A DNA stretch of 6,333 nt from Methanomassiliicoccales archaeon PtaU1.Bin030 (GTDB taxonomy: Archaea; Thermoplasmatota; Thermoplasmata; Methanomassiliicoccales; Methanomassiliicoccaceae): NCBI GenBank assembly GCA_002067635.1, contig MVRB01000188.1:1-6333 (forward strand). Reading direction: 5' to 3'. The position numbers and the translations under genes were made by a program. Under the pieces are notes generated by a model that had not been told where the DNA came from, searched no databases, and was given only the letters and a program-made list of their open reading frames with translations. This document shows, one piece after another, positions 5,329 to 6,333 of the stretch; the stretch's first letter is position 1; every line of letters starts with the position of its first letter.

Positions 5329-5528
5329 TCAACCCCATGCGTCGATCCGAGCCGTATGAAGCGGTGTGGATCGACCACCGGGCGGTCGGGAAAGGCGGCG
5401 ACCCCCCGACGAGCGCCGAAGGTGGTATGGCTGCGATCATAATGCCCCGTAGGTCCTACACGGTCGCTCCCACAGGACGTGCCTGCTGGCGAAAGATTCA
5501 AAGACCGAACAGGGCCTAGGGGGGTTGA
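5329..5528 (+). ncRNA. Candidate structured RNA or 5' leader of the DUF3795-like gene
   Basis: Several perfect complementarities nest here. P1: TCAACCCC (5329-5336) with GGGGTTGA (5521-5528), 8 bp. P2: GTCGATCC (5341-5348) with GGATCGAC (5368-5375), 8 bp, capped by GCCG/CGGT (5351-5354/5362-5365) and a 7-base loop. P3: CACC (5376-5379) with GGTG (5421-5424), GGCG (5381-5384) with CGCC (5414-5417), and GTCGGG (5385-5390) with CCCGAC (5405-5410), 14 bp in all with small bulges. Further weaker pairings are GTCCT/AGGAC (5453-5457/5474-5478) and CGGTC/GACCG (5461-5465/5503-5507), which cross and cannot all form together. P1 would cover most of the G-rich ribosome-binding region before the ATG at 5534. 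No known riboswitch, RNase P or SRP RNA motif was recognised. There is no convincing protein-coding alternative in this stretch. Confidence 0.4.
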
Positions 5529-5533
5529 GCATC

Positions 5534-5983
5534 ATGTCACAATCCACAGAACGTACTGCCTACTGCGGTCTCTACTGCGGTGACTGCATTCCCCACGACA
5601 AGCGGGTGTTCAGGGCCGTAGAGGAGCTGAAGAAAGCATTGGACGAGGTCCAGTTCGACCAGTATGCCTACCTGAGGTCCCAGGCGTATGGGAAGTTGCT
5701 AGACTACCCCATATTCATCAGGGTGCTCGACGAGATCGAGGCCATCGAGTGCAGAGGGCCCTGCGCGTGTGGTGGAGGTAAGAAGGTCTGCATCATACGG
5801 GACTGCGTAAAAGCGAAAGGCTATAGAGGCTGCTGGGAATGCAAGGACAGTTCCACCTGCAACAAGCTGGCATCATTGAAGAGGTTCCATGGAAAGACCA
5901 TCGAGCACAACCATCAGATGATCCGCGAGCATGGGCTGGAGAACTGGTCCGACAAGAGAGGCAAGCACTACCCCTGGCGGTAG
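5534..5983 (+). CDS. Cysteine-rich DUF3795-like predicted zinc-binding protein
   Basis: This 149-residue soluble protein has 11 cysteines. The N-terminal YCGLYCGDC (10-18) gives Cys11, Cys15 and Cys18. A second group follows a helical middle: Cys73, 77, 79, 86 and 91, then GCWECKDSSTC (Cys100, 103, 109) and a charged, helical C-terminal tail. This CGLYCGDC start with a later C...IRDC...C..C pattern matches DUF3795, a family common in anaerobic archaea and bacteria and predicted to bind zinc; no function is established. The ATG at 5534 is preferred over an in-frame TTG at 5525 because a G6 tract (5519-5524) lies 9 bases before the ATG and the conserved motif follows closely. There is no TATA box at leaderless distance, so its message may carry a long structured leader. 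It ends with TAG. Iron-sulfur binding cannot be excluded. Confidence 0.75.
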   Translation: MSQSTERTAYCGLYCGDCIPHDKRVFRAVEELKKALDEVQFDQYAYLRSQAYGKLLDYPIFIRVLDEIEAIECRGPCACGGGKKVCIIRDCVKAKGYRGCWECKDSSTCNKLASLKRFHGKTIEHNHQMIREHGLENWSDKRGKHYPWR

Positions 5984-6021
5984 AAAGAGGCGAGGAGCGT
6001 GCCCTTTTTGAGAGGTACGCT

Positions 6022-6038
6022 GCCGCGGCCATTTTTTT
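6022..6038 (+). terminator. Likely transcription terminator after the DUF3795-like gene
   Basis: An 8-bp palindrome GCCGCGGC (6022-6029) is followed by a T7 tract (6032-6038), with another T5 tract at 6005-6009. T-rich tracts shortly after a stop codon are typical archaeal termination signals. The palindrome has no loop, so the T-tracts are the better evidence. Confidence 0.45.
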
Positions 6039-6086
6039 CTGGTTACATCAAGAACGTATGATCAAGGGACGCGGGATGGGTCCAAC

Positions 6087-6092
6087 AAAAAA
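6087..6092 (-). terminator. T6 tract on the minus strand after the zinc-finger gene
   Basis: Read on the minus strand, CACTTTTTTGTTGG gives a T6 tract about 100 bases after the stop of the zinc-finger gene. It faces the plus-strand T-tracts at 6005-6038, as expected between two convergent transcription units. Confidence 0.3.
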
Positions 6093-6191
6093 GTGAGGTA
6101 CATAGGATCTCTTCCTTGACCGCGTCCAAGTCCTTCGATGGAACGTTCGGTGAACTGAATAGGGGCGATCGCCGCTCATTTCAGCAAACGC

Positions 6192-6333
6192 TCATTTCTT
6201 CTTCGGCTTCTTTCGAGGGATGACACGCTTGCGTTGCATCTCACCATGTACGTCCTCCAGGTGCGCTTGAAGCTCAGATAGCGTCTCGAACTTCTCACCG
6301 CACCTCTCACAATCTGTCTTGATACGCTGGGTC
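6192..6333 (-). CDS. C2H2 zinc-finger protein, C-terminal part (cut by right edge)
   Basis: The last 46 codons of a minus-strand gene are visible. They encode a textbook C2H2 zinc finger, CERCGEKF followed by a helix ending QAHLEDVHG: the spacing is C-x2-C-x12-H-x4-H, with Phe and Leu at the usual hydrophobic core positions. After the finger comes a short, very basic tail ending in RKKPKKK, suited to contact with nucleic acid. The N-terminus is outside the window, so it may be a single-finger mini-protein or the end of a larger one. Small C2H2 proteins occur in archaea as predicted DNA- or RNA-binding regulators. The stop is TGA at 6192-6194. The domain is clear; partners and role are not. 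Confidence 0.8.
   Translation of the reverse strand, partial: TQRIKTDCERCGEKFETLSELQAHLEDVHGEMQRKRVIPRKKPKKK

Noticed and set aside
5349..5363. GAGCCGTATGAAGCG resembles the 5' strand of group II intron domain V
   Set aside because: The matching 3' strand (CGTACGGTTC-like) is absent, no reverse transcriptase or other intron domain is nearby, and the bases are accounted for by the local hairpin 5341-5375. A decayed intron end cannot be fully excluded.
5210..5501. Small minus-strand and plus-strand open frames in the spacer before the DUF3795-like gene
   Set aside because: They have no start signals, no recognisable motifs and overlap each other. The nested complementarities explain the region better.

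Overview
The window looks archaeal, most likely a euryarchaeon of the Thermoplasmata, with Methanomassiliicoccales a reasonable but unproven guess. The reasons are a complete deoxyhypusine synthase gene, a KaiC-type RecA-superfamily ATPase pair, a SEC59-type CTP-dependent polyprenol kinase, a small C2H2 zinc-finger protein, and AT-rich TATA boxes about 25-30 bases upstream of start codons in otherwise GC-rich DNA. No rRNA, tRNA, CRISPR array, transposase or phage gene was seen.

Layout. Positions 1-1051 (minus strand) hold a two-gene operon: a KaiC-like protein without a recognisable Walker A motif (374-1051), then a KaiC-like ATPase with an intact Walker A motif (371 down to the left edge, cut off). 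A 317-base divergent spacer (1052-1368) carries a TATA box for each side and a small inverted repeat. Positions 1369-2690 (plus) hold a membrane polyprenol/phytol/dolichol kinase-family protein overlapping by 4 bases with a thymidylate-kinase-fold protein whose nucleotide-site motifs are altered. Positions 2757-4693 (plus) hold deoxyhypusine synthase overlapping by 4 bases with an NAD-type isopropylmalate/homoisocitrate dehydrogenase family enzyme. A convergent minus-strand gene for a YdjM/DUF457-like membrane protein (4656 to about 5198) overlaps the dehydrogenase 3' end by 38 bases. The next spacer (about 5220-5533) has a perfect 10-bp palindrome and several strong nested complementarities. 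One of these would pair with the G-rich ribosome-binding region of the following gene, a cysteine-rich DUF3795-like protein (5534-5983). A 208-base spacer with T-tracts on both strands separates it from a minus-strand C2H2 zinc-finger gene that runs off the right edge.

Functional reading. Two translationally coupled pairs stand out. The lipid-kinase/Tmk-like pair could carry out two successive phosphorylations of an isoprenoid alcohol (hypothesis). The deoxyhypusine synthase/dehydrogenase pair links aIF5A maturation to an amino-acid or coenzyme B type pathway with no obvious biochemical connection. The most interesting non-coding signal is the structured region ahead of the DUF3795-like gene. 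All family assignments come from motif recognition by eye; no search was run.
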